27,661 nt of DNA from a virus. The stretch is from positions 1-27,661 of the IMG/VR virus record IMGVR_UViG_3300010373_000940; one strand, given 5' to 3'. Every line of letters begins with the position of its first letter. The first letter of the stretch is position 1. The position numbers and the translations under genes are program-made. Of this stretch, positions 27,071 through 27,661 are shown piece after piece. Under the pieces are notes generated by a model. The model was not told the DNA's origin. It worked only from the letters and a program-made list of their open reading frames with translations, and did not search any database.

Positions 27071-27418
27071 CTATTGGGGAGGGGTGGTCACCATGCCACC
27101 CTCCTTTTCGAGGTAGGTGGCGCATGCGCGCAGACGCGCCGGCGAATCGCCCGAGTGTCCGAGCGTGAGGTTGCACGCCTGGCACACCCAGCCGCGGAAC
27201 GCGCCGGACTTGGCATCATGGTCGCGATGAGGGGTGGTCATAGGATCCGCGCACACGGCGCACGCGCGTCCCACGTTCTCATTCCGTTCGTGTTGGGAGC
27301 GAGTGCTCTGCTTCACCCAGGAGCGCATGCAGACCACACATCGCCTCGTTGCCGCATATCGGGTCGTGTTGTTGCACCGCTTGCACGGCGCTGCTTCATA
27401 GGTCTCGTATTGCTTCAC
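27071..27418 (-). CDS. Endonuclease VII-like nuclease (copy 2)
   Basis: 115 residues from the GTG at 27416-27418 behind a strict leaderless promoter. It has an N-terminal zinc ribbon (CKRCNN, then CVVC), a basic linker, and the endonuclease VII core: CAVCADPM, HRDHDAKSGAFRGWVC with D-H-x-A in place of the usual D-H-x-H, then QACNLTLGHSGDSPARLRA. It parallels the 21390 gene in domain order but shares little exact sequence, so the two are diverged paralogues or independent arrivals. It ends convergently against the capsid terminator. Confidence 0.78.
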   Translation of the reverse strand: MKQYETYEAAPCKRCNNTTRYAATRRCVVCMRSWVKQSTRSQHERNENVGRACAVCADPMTTPHRDHDAKSGAFRGWVCQACNLTLGHSGDSPARLRACATYLEKEGGMVTTPPQ

Positions 27419-27429
27419 TAATCAGCATA
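27416..27429 (-). promoter_or_regulatory. Leaderless promoter element TATGCT-gatta-GTG
   Basis: Minus strand: TATGCT, gatta, then the GTG of the second endonuclease VII-like gene. Strict match. Palindromic repeats begin 28 bases upstream. Confidence 0.6.
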
Positions 27430-27439
27430 GGCGTTCTGC

Positions 27440-27535
27440 TTAGATGCCCTGCTTCAACAAGCATGCTTTTCGTAAGTATGCGGACAAGCATGCTTTTTCC
27501 ACAAGCATGCTTTTTCTACAAGCATGCTTTTTCAT
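27440..27535 (-). CDS. Possible 31-residue leader peptide made from repeats
   Basis: A short frame from ATG (27533-27535) to TAA (27440-27442) reads through the palindromic repeats and gives a Cys/Lys/Leu-rich peptide with recurring K-A-C-L. A perfect TACAAT -10-like sequence (27551-27546) lies ten bases before the ATG. It would end ten bases before the promoter of the nuclease gene. It may be only a by-product of the repeat; there is no other evidence that it is translated. Confidence 0.2.
   Translation of the reverse strand: MKKHACRKSMLVEKACLSAYLRKACLLKQGI
27457..27532. repeat. Four ACAAGCATGCTTTT(T) palindromic repeats
   Basis: Copies at 27457-27470, 27484-27498, 27501-27515 and 27518-27532; the last three have a 17-base period. 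A degenerate copy (GTAAGTATGC) lies at 27472. Each core AAGCATGCTT is a perfect ten-base palindrome, followed by T on the plus strand. They sit upstream of the 27429 promoter and could be operator or iteron sites, or small U-tailed hairpins. Confidence 0.75.
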
Positions 27536-27549
27536 TGCGCTTAGCATTG

Positions 27550-27661
27550 TAGTGGAGTGGAGTGGAGTGGAGTGGAGTGGAGTGGAGTGGAGTGGAGTGG
27601 AGTGGAGTGGAGTGGAGTGGAGTGGAGTGGAGTGGGGCGGGGTGGAGTGGAGTGGAGGGGG
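27550..27661. repeat. AGTGG pentamer microsatellite at the contig end
   Basis: Seventeen perfect AGTGG units from 27551 to 27635, then GGCGG, GGTGG, two AGTGG and G-rich units up to the last base. It runs to the end of the window. It may be a true repeat that stopped assembly or a sequencing or assembly artefact. The G-rich strand could form quadruplex structures. Confidence 0.85.

Overview
The window is part of a tailed double-stranded DNA phage (Caudoviricetes) genome, very GC-rich and densely coded. It carries a large terminase, a portal, a head-morphogenesis protein, a prohead protease/scaffold, a capsid cement protein and a major capsid protein. It also has its own replication set: family A DNA polymerase, primase-helicase, SNF2-like helicase, RecB/Cas4-like nuclease and three Holliday-junction resolvase-type nucleases. 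A phage-encoded sigma factor is present. I see no integrase and no lysis gene. One lipoprotein with a lipobox and an Asp/Pro/Ser-rich 'DAGPD' linker resembles those of Myxococcota, so a myxobacterial or related host is possible but not shown.

Layout. 1-349: end of a tail/fibre-like BNR protein (+). 351-2581: lipoprotein, XRE-like regulator, RuvC-like resolvase, small-terminase-like protein and a small HTH protein (all -). 2651-4859: portal and head-morphogenesis protein (+). 4876-6401: four-gene accessory operon with a ParB-like protein (-). 6451-8076: terL (-). 8098-12342: operon (-) running from an HTH protein through a dNTP diphosphohydrolase, a 5'-nucleotidase, an HExxH protein, a metallophosphoesterase, the sigma factor and two small proteins. 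12355-21339: long replication operon (-) from the Cas4/AddB-like nuclease through the MazG-like enzyme and helicase to the DNA polymerase, with a tRNA-like element and an intrinsic terminator. 21390-23995: endonuclease VII-like and primase-helicase (+). 24295-27013: protease/scaffold, cement, major capsid protein (+). 27071-27418: second endonuclease VII-like gene (-). 27419-27661: palindromic repeats, then an AGTGG microsatellite at the contig end.

The most interesting signal is a recurrent 14-base element, TANNCTGATNNGTG, whose final GTG is the start codon of the gene it precedes. Nine transcription units begin this way (GTG at 1672-, 2305-, 2651+, 6401-, 8076-, 21339-, 21390+, 24295+, 27418-). 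Three more (1171-, 2581-, about 12337-) carry variants. The TANNCT part has the form and position of a -10 box for a leaderless mRNA, with five bases between it and the start codon. Genes inside operons instead use Shine-Dalgarno sites or 1-4 base stop/start overlaps. The window encodes a sigma-70-family factor, so I infer a phage-directed leaderless transcription programme. A related sequence lies inside the protease/scaffold gene at 24883, with an in-frame GTG at the domain boundary, and could express the scaffold separately.

Other points of interest: a nucleotide-pool module next to the polymerase; a Cas4/AddB-like nuclease fused to an AT-hook and an unknown domain; a structured leader with mutually exclusive stems before the 5'-nucleotidase; an iteron-like inverted-repeat cluster at 24127-24254; and a capsid gene set split by about 19 kb of mostly opposite-strand genes.
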